Notes: generated by a model from the sequence alone, not told the origin. A DNA stretch of 45,187 bases from Deltaproteobacteria bacterium (GCA_016190375.1 JACPQR010000247.1:1-45187), one strand, 5' to 3'. Shown: positions 7,640-17,767, counted from the first letter of the stretch. Numbers and translations: made by a program.

Positions 7640-8740
7640 CTACGGCTCGACGAGGCCCTCGATCCGCCGCCTGAGCTCCTCTCGCACGCGGCGGAATGCT
7701 TCCAGAGCGTCCGCCTCGGTGTCCGCGGCCGCCGCGGGATCGGGCAGGGTCCATGCCTCCTGGCGCAGATCGCCCGGGAGCCCCACGCACACCTCCTCGG
7801 CGCAGAGGGTGATGACGGTGTCGATGTCGCCCAGCGGGACGTCGGAGATGCGCTTGGGCCGCTGGCCGGTGATGTCGATCCCCGCCTCCTTCATCACGCG
7901 CACGGCCATGGGATGGACGGCCTCCGCGGGCTGCGACCCGGCGCTCCAGACGCGCGTGATCGACGGCAGGAGCTTGCGCGCCCAGGCCTCGGCGATCTGG
8001 CTGCGCGCGGAGTTGTGCACGCAGAGGAAGAGGATGCCGTGCGGGACGTGCCTTCCAGGCCCTTCCTCGAGCCTCCCGGTGTGGCGGATGTCCTTGCCCT
8101 TGACCATGAAGACGACCATCTCGGCGAGGTTGGTCGCGTGATCGCCGATCCGCTCGAGGTACTTGGCGATCGACTGCAGGCGCGTCGCCCGGTAGATGTT
8201 CCGCGGGTCCTCCATCATGTAGGTCAATAGCTCGCGGAAGATCTGGGCGTAGTAGGCGTCGACGGTCCGATCCTGCTCGATCACCAGGCGCGCCCGCTCG
8301 GCGTCGGCGGCGACGAAGGCGTCGAGCGCGTCGCGGACCATGCCGCGCGCGGCCTGGGCCATCCTGGGCAGGTCGATGTACGGCTTGAGCGGCGGCTCCT
8401 GGTCGAGCTCGACGACCCGCTCGCAGATGTTCACGCCGAGGTCGCCGATGCGCTCGAGGTCGGTGACGAGTTTCAGTGCGATCGTGATGAAGCGCAGGTC
8501 CGAGGCGACCGGCTGGCGTCTCGCCAGTATGCGCAGGCAGAGCTCGTCGCTCTCGACCTCGAGGCGGTTGACCTGGTGGTCGTACTCGATCATCCGGTGG
8601 GCGAGCGCCGTGTCCCGCTCGACGAGCGCGCGGATGCTCTCGGCGATCATCTCCTCGACCTTCGCGCCCATCAGGAGGACCTGCTCGCGGAGCCTGCGCA
8701 GCTCCGCCTCGTACTCCCTGTCGGTGTGCCGGGTCGTCAT
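7640..8740 (-). CDS. phoU: PhoU fused to arsenate reductase-like (ArsC/LMW-PTP) domain
   Basis: The 366-residue protein is the last gene of the pst operon, 16 bases after pstB. Residues 1-222 are a full PhoU with both three-helix halves and the repeated motif LxxDLERIGD / YLERIGDHATNLAE. PhoU couples the Pst transporter to the PhoR kinase and represses it when phosphate is plentiful. Residues 234-366 are a low-molecular-weight phosphatase fold of the arsenate reductase type: the P-loop CVHNSARSQ starts at C240, two further Cys are at 313 and 318 (TLCAEEVC), and an LPDPA motif supplies the likely general acid D334. The three Cys match the thioredoxin-coupled ArsC mechanism. The fusion would place arsenate reduction under phosphate-starvation control. 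Family knowledge supports both domains; the joint role is inferred. Confidence 0.9.
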   Translation of the reverse strand: MTTRHTDREYEAELRRLREQVLLMGAKVEEMIAESIRALVERDTALAHRMIEYDHQVNRLEVESDELCLRILARRQPVASDLRFITIALKLVTDLERIGDLGVNICERVVELDQEPPLKPYIDLPRMAQAARGMVRDALDAFVAADAERARLVIEQDRTVDAYYAQIFRELLTYMMEDPRNIYRATRLQSIAKYLERIGDHATNLAEMVVFMVKGKDIRHTGRLEEGPGRHVPHGILFLCVHNSARSQIAEAWARKLLPSITRVWSAGSQPAEAVHPMAVRVMKEAGIDITGQRPKRISDVPLGDIDTVITLCAEEVCVGLPGDLRQEAWTLPDPAAAADTEADALEAFRRVREELRRRIEGLVEP

Positions 8741-8756
8741 TTGCCCTGCCCTCCGC

Positions 8757-9569
8757 CTATCCGAAGCGACCGGTGATGTAGTCCTCGGTCCGCCGCTGCC
8801 GCGGCCGCGTGAAGATCGCCTCCGTCCGGTCGTGCTCGACGAGCTCTCCCTGGTAGAAGAACCCCGTCCAGTCGGCGACGCGGGCCGCCTGCTGCATGTT
8901 GTGGGTCACGATCACGATCGTGTACCGCGCCTGGAGCTCGTGGAGCAGCTCCTCGATCTTCGCCGTCGCGATCGGGTCGAGCGCCGAGCACGGCTCGTCC
9001 ATGAGGAGCACCTCGGGCTCGAGGGCGAGGCAGCGGGCGATGCAGAGACGCTGCTGCTGCCCGCCCGACAGGCTCGAGCCCGAACGGCCCTGCACGTCCT
9101 TGACCTCGTCCCACAGCGCCGCCTGCCGCAGCGCGTGCTCGACGATGGCGCCCGGATCGCCGGGCGACATGCGGTTCAGCCTGAGCCCCGCGAGGACGTT
9201 GTCGCGGATGGACATGGTCGGGAACGGGTTCGGCTTCTGGAAGACCATCCCGACGTATCGCCGCACGCGGACGGGGTTGACGCTCCGGGCGTAGATGTCC
9301 TGCCCGTCGAGCAGGACTCGCCCCTCGAGCCGCGCCCCAGGCACGACCTCGTGCATGCGGTTCAGGCACCGGATGAACGTAGACTTGCCGCAGCCCGACG
9401 GCCCGATGATCGCGGTCACCTGGCGATCGAAGATCGGCAGCGTGACGCCGCGGAGCGCCTGGACGGAGCCGAACCAGGCCCTGAGCTCCTCGGTGCGCAT
9501 CTTCTCGGCCCCGGCCGCGACGGCCTCGCCTCGGTCCCTGTGCTGGGGCTCTTCCCGAGTCCGCTCCAT
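8757..9569 (-). CDS. pstB: Phosphate ABC transporter ATP-binding protein PstB
   Basis: The 270-residue ABC ATPase has Walker A GPSGCGKST (56-64), a Q-loop in VFQKPNPFP, the signature LSGGQQQR, Walker B EVLLMDEP and the switch His in IVTHNMQQA. The VFQKPNPFPTMSI and NRMHE elements are characteristic of PstB. It energises high-affinity phosphate uptake through PstC-PstA in the inner membrane. The ATG lies 3 bases after the pstA stop. The first about 23 residues are an unusual charged extension, and Met24 is an alternative start. Confidence 0.97.
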   Translation of the reverse strand: MERTREEPQHRDRGEAVAAGAEKMRTEELRAWFGSVQALRGVTLPIFDRQVTAIIGPSGCGKSTFIRCLNRMHEVVPGARLEGRVLLDGQDIYARSVNPVRVRRYVGMVFQKPNPFPTMSIRDNVLAGLRLNRMSPGDPGAIVEHALRQAALWDEVKDVQGRSGSSLSGGQQQRLCIARCLALEPEVLLMDEPCSALDPIATAKIEELLHELQARYTIVIVTHNMQQAARVADWTGFFYQGELVEHDRTEAIFTRPRQRRTEDYITGRFG

Positions 9570-9572
9570 GCC

Positions 9573-10447
<875 letters not shown>

Positions 10448-10451
<4 letters not shown>

Positions 10452-11371
10452 TGTGCGCCTCCCTTGAGCACCCTGCGGCGAAGCCGGTGCGAGACGACGT
10501 TCAGGACGAGGGTCATGAAGAAGAGGCTCAGGCCCACGGCGAAGATCGTGCGGTGCTCGAGCGTGCCGGCCGGCGTGTCGCCGAGGCTCACCTGCACGAT
10601 GTAAGCCGTCATCGTCTCGATCGGCACGCGCGGGTCGAGCGTGAGCCGCGGCTCGAGGCCGGCGGCGATGGCCACGATCATGGTCTCGCCGATCGCACGC
10701 GAGAGTCCGAGGATCACCGAGGCCGCGATGCCCGAGAAGGCCGAGGGCAGGACCACACGGAAGATGGTCCCGAGCCTCGTCCCCCCGAGCGCGTACGCGC
10801 CCTCGCGCAGGCTCGCGGGGACCGCGAAGATGGCGTCCTCGCTGAGCGAGGCGACGATGGGCAGGATCATGATCCCCATCACGATGCCGGGGCCGAGGGC
10901 GTTGAAGCCGGCGAGCCCGGGAACCACGTGCTGGAGGAGCGGAGTCACGAACGTCAGGGCGAAGTAGCCGTACACGACCGTCGGCACGCCCGCGAGGACC
11001 TCCAGGACGGGCTTCAGGACCCGGCGCATCCTGTCGGTCGCGAGCTCGCCGAGGTAGGTCGCCGCGAGCAGCCCGAGCGGCACGGCCACCAGCACCGCGA
11101 TGAGGGTGGTGAGCAGCGTCCCCGCGAACAGCGGCCAGATCCCGAAGTGCTTGTCGGCAAAGAGCGGCGTCCACTCGCGATCGCCGAAAAAATCGGCGAG
11201 CGAGACCTCACGGAAGAAGCCGAAGGCCTCGGTCAGGAGGACCATCACGATCCCGGCCGTGGTCACGACCGAGACCATGCCGCACCCGAGGAGCAGCACC
11301 GCGACGAGGCGCTCGGACGGCGCACGCCGGGTCTCGAGGCTGACGTAGACCGGGGTCGTGTGAGCGCGCAT
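10448..11371 (-). CDS. pstC: Phosphate ABC transporter permease PstC
   Basis: The 307-residue permease has six membrane segments, the first at about residues 20-45. It has the PstC motifs AGVPTVVYGYFAL and SRAIGETMIVAIAAG, and a coupling loop (EGAYALGGTRLGTIFRVVLPSA). The ATG directly abuts the pstS stop (no gap). The stop overlaps the pstA start (GTGA). It is part of the Pho-controlled operon. Confidence 0.96.
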
Positions 11372-12382
11372 CTACCTCGGCGCCTCTGCCGCGCGTTCGA
11401 GGAGCGCCTCGATCGAGACGCCGACCTGGGAGCCCCGGCCGCCGAAGAGCGAGCCCGTCCGCCGCGAGTCCACTCGCTCCCGCGCGAGGACGTAGGCGCG
11501 GTCGGGCAGGGGGATGTAGCCGACCTCGCGCACCAGGCTCGAGCTCTTCTCCAGATAGAAGCGCATGAACGAGCTGACCTCGGGGCGCTCGAGCGCGCGG
11601 CTGGCGACATAGATGAAGAGCGGCCGCGAGAGCGGCTGGTACGTCCCGTTGCGGACGGTCTCGGCGGACGGCACGATCGGCCCGGCGCCGTTGTCGGGCT
11701 CGCCGTCGTCGACCGGGAGGACCTTCAGACGGCCCCTGTTCTCCTCGTAGTAGGCGAGCCCGAAGAGGCCCAGGGCCAGCTCGTCCGAGGCGATGCCCTG
11801 GACGAGCACGTTGTCATCCTCGCTCGAGGTGTAGTCGCCGCGGCTCGAGTGCTCCTTGCCGACGATCGCCTCGGTGAAGTAGTCGTAGGTGCCAGAGTCG
11901 ACGCCGGGTCCGAAGAGGTGGATCTCTCGGTCGGGCCAGCCTGGCCGGACGCGGCTCCAGCGCGTGACGTGCCCTTGCGCCTCGGGCTGCCAGAGGCGCC
12001 GGAGCTCCTCCACGGTGATGCTCGTCGCCCAGGTGTTCCGGGGGTTCGTGACGATGGCGATGCCGTCGTAAGCGACCGGCACCTCCACGTACCCGACCCC
12101 GCCCGCGCGGCACGCCTCGACCTCGCTCGGCTTGATCGGGCGTGACGCGTCCGTGATGTCCGTCTCGCCGCGGCAGAACTTCTGGAAGCCCCCGCCGGTC
12201 CCGGAGATGCCGACGGTGACGCGGACGCTCTGCGCGGTCTTCTGGAACTCCTCGGCGACGGCCTCGGTGATGGGGAAGACCGTGCTCGAGCCGTCGACCC
12301 TGACGAGCGTCGACTGCTCGTTGCACCCCGTGGCCGGCGCGAGGCCGGCGCCGAGGACGGCGAGCGCGATGATCGGTTTCAT
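11372..12382 (-). CDS. pstS: Phosphate-binding lipoprotein PstS
   Basis: The start was set at the ATG with AAGGAG five bases upstream; an earlier in-frame ATG at 12457 would add 25 residues and bury the signal peptide. The 336-residue protein begins with a lipoprotein signal ending PATGC (Cys20). It has the PstS phosphate-binding motifs DGSSTVFPIT, GTGGGFQKFCRGETDITDASRPI and FGPGVDSGTYDYF. It captures phosphate in the periplasm and delivers it to PstC-PstA. Three 11-bp-spaced GTGACG-type repeats lie 40-70 bases upstream, so pstS probably has its own Pho promoter in addition to read-through from the porin gene. Confidence 0.95.
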   Translation of the reverse strand: MKPIIALAVLGAGLAPATGCNEQSTLVRVDGSSTVFPITEAVAEEFQKTAQSVRVTVGISGTGGGFQKFCRGETDITDASRPIKPSEVEACRAGGVGYVEVPVAYDGIAIVTNPRNTWATSITVEELRRLWQPEAQGHVTRWSRVRPGWPDREIHLFGPGVDSGTYDYFTEAIVGKEHSSRGDYTSSEDDNVLVQGIASDELALGLFGLAYYEENRGRLKVLPVDDGEPDNGAGPIVPSAETVRNGTYQPLSRPLFIYVASRALERPEVSSFMRFYLEKSSSLVREVGYIPLPDRAYVLARERVDSRRTGSLFGGRGSQVGVSIEALLERAAEAPR

Positions 12383-12422
12383 GGCGCTCCTTCTTCGACA
12401 GCCTGGAAGCTGGCGGCGGTGC

Positions 12423-12450
12423 GTGACGGCCAGGTGACGGTGCGGTGAGG
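12423..12450 (-). promoter_or_regulatory. Putative Pho box upstream of pstS (three repeats)
   Basis: On the plus strand, GTGACG at 12423, GTGACG at 12434 and GTGAGG at 12445 are spaced exactly 11 bp apart. On the transcribed minus strand these read CGTCAC-type repeats. PhoB binds direct repeats with an 11-bp period. The same spacing recurs before the porin and phoB. Binding is inferred. Confidence 0.7.
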
Positions 12451-12464
12451 TCTTCATGGCGGCC

Positions 12465-13715
12465 TCAGAACGACACCTGGGCCGCGAGGATCGCCTCGTT
12501 CGTGGCCCGGCGGTCGTCGAACTGGAAGCGGCTGTAGGCGAGCTGGAGCTTCGCCTCGTGCTTTCGGACGTAGTAATTCAGCCCGACGTCGAGCTGCCAG
12601 ACCTCGTCGCGGCCGCTCGAAGCGGAAGGGTCGAGGTCCTGGTCGACGTCCGGATCGAGCAGGCCGAGCCGGACGCACGGCTGGATCCGATCGAAGAAGG
12701 TCCAGGCCAGGGCGCCGTAGAAACCCTGGGCCTCGACCTCGGTCCCGCTGCTCGACACGTCGTGGGCGCGGACGTACTCGGCTTGCACGAGGAACGGCCC
12801 GCGCTCGAACCGCAGGTCGGCCTCGTAGCGGTCCTTCACGTTGGACTCGCGGTTGCCGGCCGAGGCATAGGCGACGCCGGCGAGCACGATGCCTTCGATT
12901 GGGTAGGCCTCGAGCCGCAGGCCGAGGTCCTTGGCGTTGTTGCCGTCGAGGTTGTTCAGGGCCGCGCCGTTGAAGACGCCTGCAGAAAAGCCGAACCAGC
13001 GGAACGTCTTCGCCAGCCGCAGGCCGAGATCGCGCTTGTCGCCGAGCTCGCGGGCGACGAGCGCCCGCTCCGGGAAGAGCAGCTTGCTCGACGAGTTGTA
13101 GCCCTCCCAGCTCACGGGGATCTTGAACTGCCCGATCGATAGGTCGAGGTAGTCGGTCTGCAAGGTGATGAAGAAGTCCTGGAAGACCGAAACCGCGCTC
13201 ACCGGCTGCCGAGCGGTGACGTTCTCCGGGTTGTCCGGATCGGTGGGAGCCGGGTCCTGATCGGCGACCGCCAGCGTCCTGTCCTGGAACTCCAGGACCT
13301 TCGCCGGGTCGATCATCACCGCATAGCTGATCAGCCCCGGCAGGATCTCTCCGCGCGCGTGGAGCTCGGCGCGCCGGATGCGGAACGTCGAGGTCGTCTC
13401 CTCGGCACGGTCGAGGAGGAACCACGCCTGCAGCAGGATGCCCGGCCGGAAGAACCCTTCGGTCCCCACGGCGAGCCGGTCGGTGACGGCGGGCTCGGCT
13501 GCCGGAGCCGGCGCGCTCGCGGCGGGCGCCGGCGGCGGCACTGGTGGTGGCAGCGGCGCGGGCACAGCCTCTGGAGCGTCCGGAGGCTCGCTCGGCTCCG
13601 CGGGCGTGGTCTCCTCGCCGGGCGCCGCCGGGTCAGGGGGCGGCTCGGGCTGCGCCGACGCCTGGACGGAAATGAGAAGCAAGGCTGCTCCCGGGGTGAT
13701 CCTGGTCCTTCGCAT
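12465..13715 (-). CDS. Phosphate-selective porin (OprO/OprP family)
   Basis: The 416-residue outer-membrane protein is the first gene of the pst operon. I chose the ATG at 13713-13715 because GGAG lies 6 bases upstream; an ATG two codons earlier directly abuts the GGAG. The signal peptide ends near QASAQ. Residues about 22-85 form a long Pro/Ala/Glu-rich linker. A beta-barrel of the Porin O/P type follows (from about 90), starting with EGFFRPGILLQAW and IRRAELHARGEI, and the protein ends in an aromatic residue (AAQVSF) as outer-membrane barrels do. It likely admits phosphate to the periplasm for PstS. A Pho-box-like repeat pair lies about 70 bases upstream. Confidence 0.88.
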   Translation of the reverse strand: MRRTRITPGAALLLISVQASAQPEPPPDPAAPGEETTPAEPSEPPDAPEAVPAPLPPPVPPPAPAASAPAPAAEPAVTDRLAVGTEGFFRPGILLQAWFLLDRAEETTSTFRIRRAELHARGEILPGLISYAVMIDPAKVLEFQDRTLAVADQDPAPTDPDNPENVTARQPVSAVSVFQDFFITLQTDYLDLSIGQFKIPVSWEGYNSSSKLLFPERALVARELGDKRDLGLRLAKTFRWFGFSAGVFNGAALNNLDGNNAKDLGLRLEAYPIEGIVLAGVAYASAGNRESNVKDRYEADLRFERGPFLVQAEYVRAHDVSSSGTEVEAQGFYGALAWTFFDRIQPCVRLGLLDPDVDQDLDPSASSGRDEVWQLDVGLNYYVRKHEAKLQLAYSRFQFDDRRATNEAILAAQVSF

Positions 13716-13781
13716 CGACATCTCCTCTCGCTCGCGTCGCGACTCCTGCGTTCCCGGCGACGGAGACGATGGAACCCCCGT

Positions 13782-13798
13782 GTGACGAAGGTGTGGCG
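13782..13798 (-). promoter_or_regulatory. Putative Pho box upstream of the porin
   Basis: GTGACG (13782-13787) and GTGGCG (13793-13798) are spaced 11 bp apart, 67-83 bases upstream of the porin start. The motif and period match the sites before pstS and phoB. Confidence 0.6.
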
Positions 13799-13924
13799 AG
13801 CATGGAAACTCGCCGCGACCACGGCGACGGAAACGACTGACCGGTAGCGGCGTCGTGGCGGCCGTCACCGCCGGGTAGTGGTCGGTTTTCCCGAATCGGA
13901 GGAACCGCCAGGACGGTTGATCTT

Positions 13925-13952
13925 GACCAGAAGACAGACCATACTCTTGGTC
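13925..13952 (+). promoter_or_regulatory. Inverted repeat before the RelE-like toxin gene
   Basis: GACCA (13925-13929) pairs with TGGTC (13948-13952), with a partly matching AGA/TCT extension. It sits immediately upstream of the toxin GTG start. Type II modules are often repressed by their own complex through such a palindrome. The repeat is short, so this is tentative. Confidence 0.3.
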
Positions 13953-13953
13953 C

Positions 13954-14310
13954 GTGGGGGCGGACGCCTACTCCATCCAGGTCACGCGTGACGCCCTCGC
14001 GCACATCCGCATGCTGCCCAGCAAGTACCATCGGTCGGTGTTCGACGCCCTTCGCAGGCATCTGTCGCATGAGCCCGCCACCGAGACTCGGAACCGGAAG
14101 CGCCTTGCTCTCCCGGCTCCCTTCGAAGCGCACTGGGAGCTTCGATCCGGACCGCAGCACCGGCTGCGCGCGTTCTACGCGATCGAAGGCTCGACCGTGG
14201 TGGTCGCGGCCGTCGGCATCAAGGACCGATCTCGCCTGAGGATAGGGGGCCAGGAGGTAACGAGCCGTGAAGCTAGCGTCGATCGCCGAGGCCAAGGCCA
14301 AGTTGAGTGA
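13954..14310 (+). CDS. RelE/ParE-family toxin
   Basis: The 118-residue basic protein shows the RelE/ParE pattern: an N-terminal strand (YSIQVTRDAL), two helices (AHIRMLP, HRSVFDALRRHL), a basic loop (NRKRLA), then WELRSGPQHRLRAFYAI and VVVAAVGIKDR. RelE-type toxins cleave mRNA at the ribosome; ParE-type toxins poison gyrase. The sequence does not separate these. It starts with GTG. Its 3' end overlaps the antitoxin gene by 44 bases. The order is toxin first, the reverse of most pairs but common in HigBA-like modules. Confidence 0.8.
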   Translation: MGADAYSIQVTRDALAHIRMLPSKYHRSVFDALRRHLSHEPATETRNRKRLALPAPFEAHWELRSGPQHRLRAFYAIEGSTVVVAAVGIKDRSRLRIGGQEVTSREASVDRRGQGQVE

Positions 14311-14539
14311 ATACGTCGAACGGTGCCGGCACGAGCCCGTGGTCCTGACGAAGCACGGCCACCCACGGGCCGCGCTGGTCCCGCTCGAGGACGAGGAGGA
14401 CCTCGAGCGATTCCTGCTCGCGCGGAACCCCCGCTTCCTGCGGATGCTCGCGCAATCCGAGCGCGGCAAGCGCCTCCCCTTGGCGGAGGCCGAGCGCCTC
14501 CTGGGAGTCGGGCGCGCAAAGGGGCGCGCTCGGAGGTGA
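14267..14539 (+). CDS. Phd/YefM-family antitoxin
   Basis: The 90-residue protein begins MKLASIAEAKAKLSEYVERC, followed by PVVLTKHGHPRAALVPL. This is the Phd/YefM DNA-binding dimerisation fold. The C-terminal half (from about 45) is the charged toxin-binding tail. The GTG start is preceded by a perfect AGGAGG (14253-14258) within the toxin gene. It should neutralise the overlapping RelE/ParE-like toxin and repress the promoter. Confidence 0.82.
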   Translation: MKLASIAEAKAKLSEYVERCRHEPVVLTKHGHPRAALVPLEDEEDLERFLLARNPRFLRMLAQSERGKRLPLAEAERLLGVGRAKGRARR

Positions 14540-14575
14540 TGCGTGGGAGCTCTCGCGCCTCGAATCACCGATTGG

Positions 14576-14604
14576 TTGACTAAGGCCATCATGTGGCCTA
14601 GATA
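14576..14604 (+). promoter_or_regulatory. Sigma70-type promoter with embedded operator for the Phd-PIN module
   Basis: TTGACT (14576-14581) and TAGATA (14599-14604) are separated by exactly 17 bases. The spacer holds a perfect 6-bp inverted repeat, AGGCCA (14583-14588) and TGGCCT (14594-14599), which overlaps the -10 element and is well placed for antitoxin repression. The antitoxin ATG is at 14611, about where transcription should start, so the mRNA is probably leaderless. Confidence 0.65.
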
Positions 14605-14610
14605 GACCCC

Positions 14611-14835
14611 ATGCCCAAGGTGAACGTTCACGAGGCGAAGACGAAGCTCTCGCAGCTCCTCGACCGAGCTCACGCGGGCGAGGAGATCGTGATCGCCAAG
14701 GCCGGCAAGCCATATGCCCGGTTGGTTCCGCTCGAAGCTCCGAAGCCGCGCCGGCCGGGGCTGCTCAAGGGGAAGGTCGATGAAGCCTTCTTCGAGCCGC
14801 TCCCCGAGGAGGAGCTCGAGGCCTGGGAACGATGA
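14611..14835 (+). CDS. Phd/YefM-family antitoxin of PIN toxin pair
   Basis: The 74-residue protein MPKVNVHEAKTKLSQLLDRA... matches Phd/YefM antitoxins: an N-terminal DNA-binding fold with VIAKAGKPYARLVPL, then a Pro/Arg hinge and an acidic toxin-binding tail (EEELEAWER). No Shine-Dalgarno sequence precedes the ATG. It lies six bases after a good -10 box, consistent with leaderless translation. Its stop overlaps the toxin start by ATGA. Confidence 0.85.
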   Translation: MPKVNVHEAKTKLSQLLDRAHAGEEIVIAKAGKPYARLVPLEAPKPRRPGLLKGKVDEAFFEPLPEEELEAWER

Positions 14836-15218
14836 CGTGCCTGCTCGACACACACGTGCTGCTCTGGTGGATCTACGCGGACCGGCGCCTGTCGACCGTT
14901 GCGCGGGGGCTCATCGCCGATCCCTCGAACCGCATCCTCGTCTCGAGCGCCAGCGCGTGGGAGATCGCCACCAAGCATCGCCTCGGCAAGCTCCGTGGCG
15001 CCGACACGCTCGTGCGCGACATCGCCGGATGGATCGGACGCGCGGGCTTCACGGAGCTCCCCGTCACGATCGCGGATGCCCAGCGTGCCGGAAGCTACCC
15101 ACACCCCCACAGGGATCCTTTCGATCGAATGCTTGCCGCGCAGAGCGCCGGGCAAGACGTGCCCCTCGTCACCTCCGACAGAGCGCTCCGGCAGTTCGGC
15201 CTGAAGCTGGTCTGGTGA
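14832..15218 (+). CDS. PIN-domain toxin (VapC-like)
   Basis: The 128-residue PIN nuclease has the acidic residues expected in the active site: D6 (LLDTHVLLWW), E43 (SASAWEIATK), D96 (HRDPFDRMLAAQ) and D114 (PLVTSDRAL). It is a probable RNA endonuclease. The ATGA overlap couples it to the upstream antitoxin. The LLWW and SAWEIATKHRLGKL motifs are typical of VapC partners of Phd-type antitoxins. Confidence 0.88.
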   Translation: MTCLLDTHVLLWWIYADRRLSTVARGLIADPSNRILVSSASAWEIATKHRLGKLRGADTLVRDIAGWIGRAGFTELPVTIADAQRAGSYPHPHRDPFDRMLAAQSAGQDVPLVTSDRALRQFGLKLVW

Positions 15219-15279
15219 CGGGTGGAGTGTCCGGGCTCTGGGCTTCGGGACGCTTGCCGGCCGTGGAAGCTCGCGGCGA

Positions 15280-17042
15280 CTACGCGGCGGGCACCGTGAA
15301 GGAGAAGGTCGAGCCCCTCTCGGGCGTGCTCTCGACTGCGACCGAGCCGCCCATCGCCTCGACCAGGTGCTTGACGATGGCGAGGCCGAGCCCCGTGCCG
15401 CCGAGATCTCGTGAGCGGCCCGCGTCCACGCGATAGAACCGCTCGAAGAGGCGCGGCAGGTGGCGGGCGTCGATGCCGGGACCGTCGTCCTCGACCGAGA
15501 CTCGCACACGAGTGGCGTCATTGCCGGCGCGCACGGTCGCCGAGCCGTTCTCCGCGCCATACTTGACCGCGTTGTCGACCAGATTCGAGAGCACCTGCTC
15601 CAGCGCACGCCGATCGGCCCGGGCGGGTCGGACGCCGTCGGGCACCTCGACGCGCAGGCTCACACCCCGGCGCTCGGCGCTCGGTCCGAGCAGCGAGACG
15701 ACATGAGCCGCGATCGCTCGGACGTCCACGGCCTCGACGGTCAGCCTGAGCTCACGCGACTCGATGCGCGACAGATCGAGCAAGTCCTCGACCAGGCGGT
15801 GCAGGCGCGCCGTGTTGCGCTCGATGATGTCGATGAAGTCCGCCGCGGCCTCCGGCCGGGTCTCGATCGCGCGGCGCAGCGTCTCGGCAGCGGAGCGCAC
15901 CGCGGCGATCGGCGTCCGGAGCTCGTGCGAGACGTTGGCGACGAAATCACGCCGAAGCGACTCGAGACGCCTGAGGTCGGTCACGTCCACGAAGACGACG
16001 AGCAGACCCCCGGGCTCGTCCTGCAGCCGGGCGGCGTGGACCAGGAGGCGCCGAGGCTCGACGGTGCCCAGCTCCACCTCACCGGAGGCGGGCTCGGCGC
16101 CCCCCGAAGCAGCATCGAGGATGCGCTCGAGCTCCGCGTTACGCGCGACCTCCAGCGGCGTCTTGCCCGTGAGGTCGCCGCCGAACGGCAGCATCCCGCC
16201 GAGCGCCGGGTTCGCGAGCTGGACCCGACCGTCCGGGTCGAGGAGCAGCACCCCCTCCCTCATGCCGTCGAGCACGCGGGCCATGCGATCGCGCTCCGCG
16301 CGAAGATCGCCCAGGGCCGACCTGAGGTTCGCCGCGAGCTGATCGAGCGCCTGACCGAGCTCCGCGACCTCGTCCCGGCCGACCGCTCGAGTCCGTGCGT
16401 CGAGATCTCCGCCGGCCATCCGCCGCGCGGTGGCCGTCACGGTGCGAACGTTCTTCGAGAGCCAGTGCGCCGCCAGGCTCGACATGAGGATCGCGACGAG
16501 GAGCGCGAGGGCCGATGCCAGGAGGACCAGCCGCCGCAGCCTTCCGATCGCGTGGTCGACCTCCGTCAGCGGCTTGGCGAGGCGCGCGACGCCGGCCACC
16601 CGACCGTTCCGGTGGAAGGGGACCGCCACGTAGAGCATGCGACGCCGGACCGTGTCGCTCCATCGCATGCTCGAGCCGCGCCGCCGGGCGAGCGCCTCCA
16701 CCATCTCCGGCCGCCGCGCGTGGCTCTCGACCGAGGCGAGGGAGGGCAAGTCGACTTCCGAGTCGCCGAGCACGACCCCGTCGGCGCGGATGAAGGTCAC
16801 GCGCCCTTCGCCGAGGAGCCCGAGCTCGTCGGCCATCTCGTCCCAGGCACGAAGAGCGTCCAGCGAGGCCCTGGAGGTCGTCGCCGCCAGCGCGATGAGG
16901 CGCACGCGCACGAGGAGGTCCTTGCGGATGCGGACCGTCATGTCGGCGTCGAGCGCGCCCGTGAGGTAGGCGTCCGCGACCGCGACCGACACCGTGATGA
17001 GGCCGAGCGCGACCAGGAAGAGCTTCGAACGGAGCCCGAGCT

Positions 17043-17046
<4 letters not shown>
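15280..17046 (-). CDS. phoR: Phosphate-regulon sensor kinase PhoR
   Basis: The 588-residue inner-membrane histidine kinase has TM1 at about 8-30, a periplasmic region, TM2 at about 171-193, HAMP 194-246, PAS 252-358, HisKA with NVSHELRTP (phospho-acceptor His374), and a HATPase domain with N box NLVDNAVKYG, G1 DDGPGI and G2 GGTGLGLAIVKH. The GTG start overlaps the phoB stop by 4 bases. Unlike E. coli PhoR, it has a sizeable extracytoplasmic loop of about 140 residues, as in Gram-positive PhoR. It would phosphorylate PhoB under low phosphate. Confidence 0.92.
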
Positions 17047-17744
<698 letters not shown>

Positions 17745-17767
17745 GTCGGGCTGGAGTATGACTCGCC

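Noticed and set aside
13923..13947. TTGACC and TACTCT before the RelE-like toxin as a promoter
   Set aside because: The spacing is only 13 bases, too short for a sigma70 promoter.
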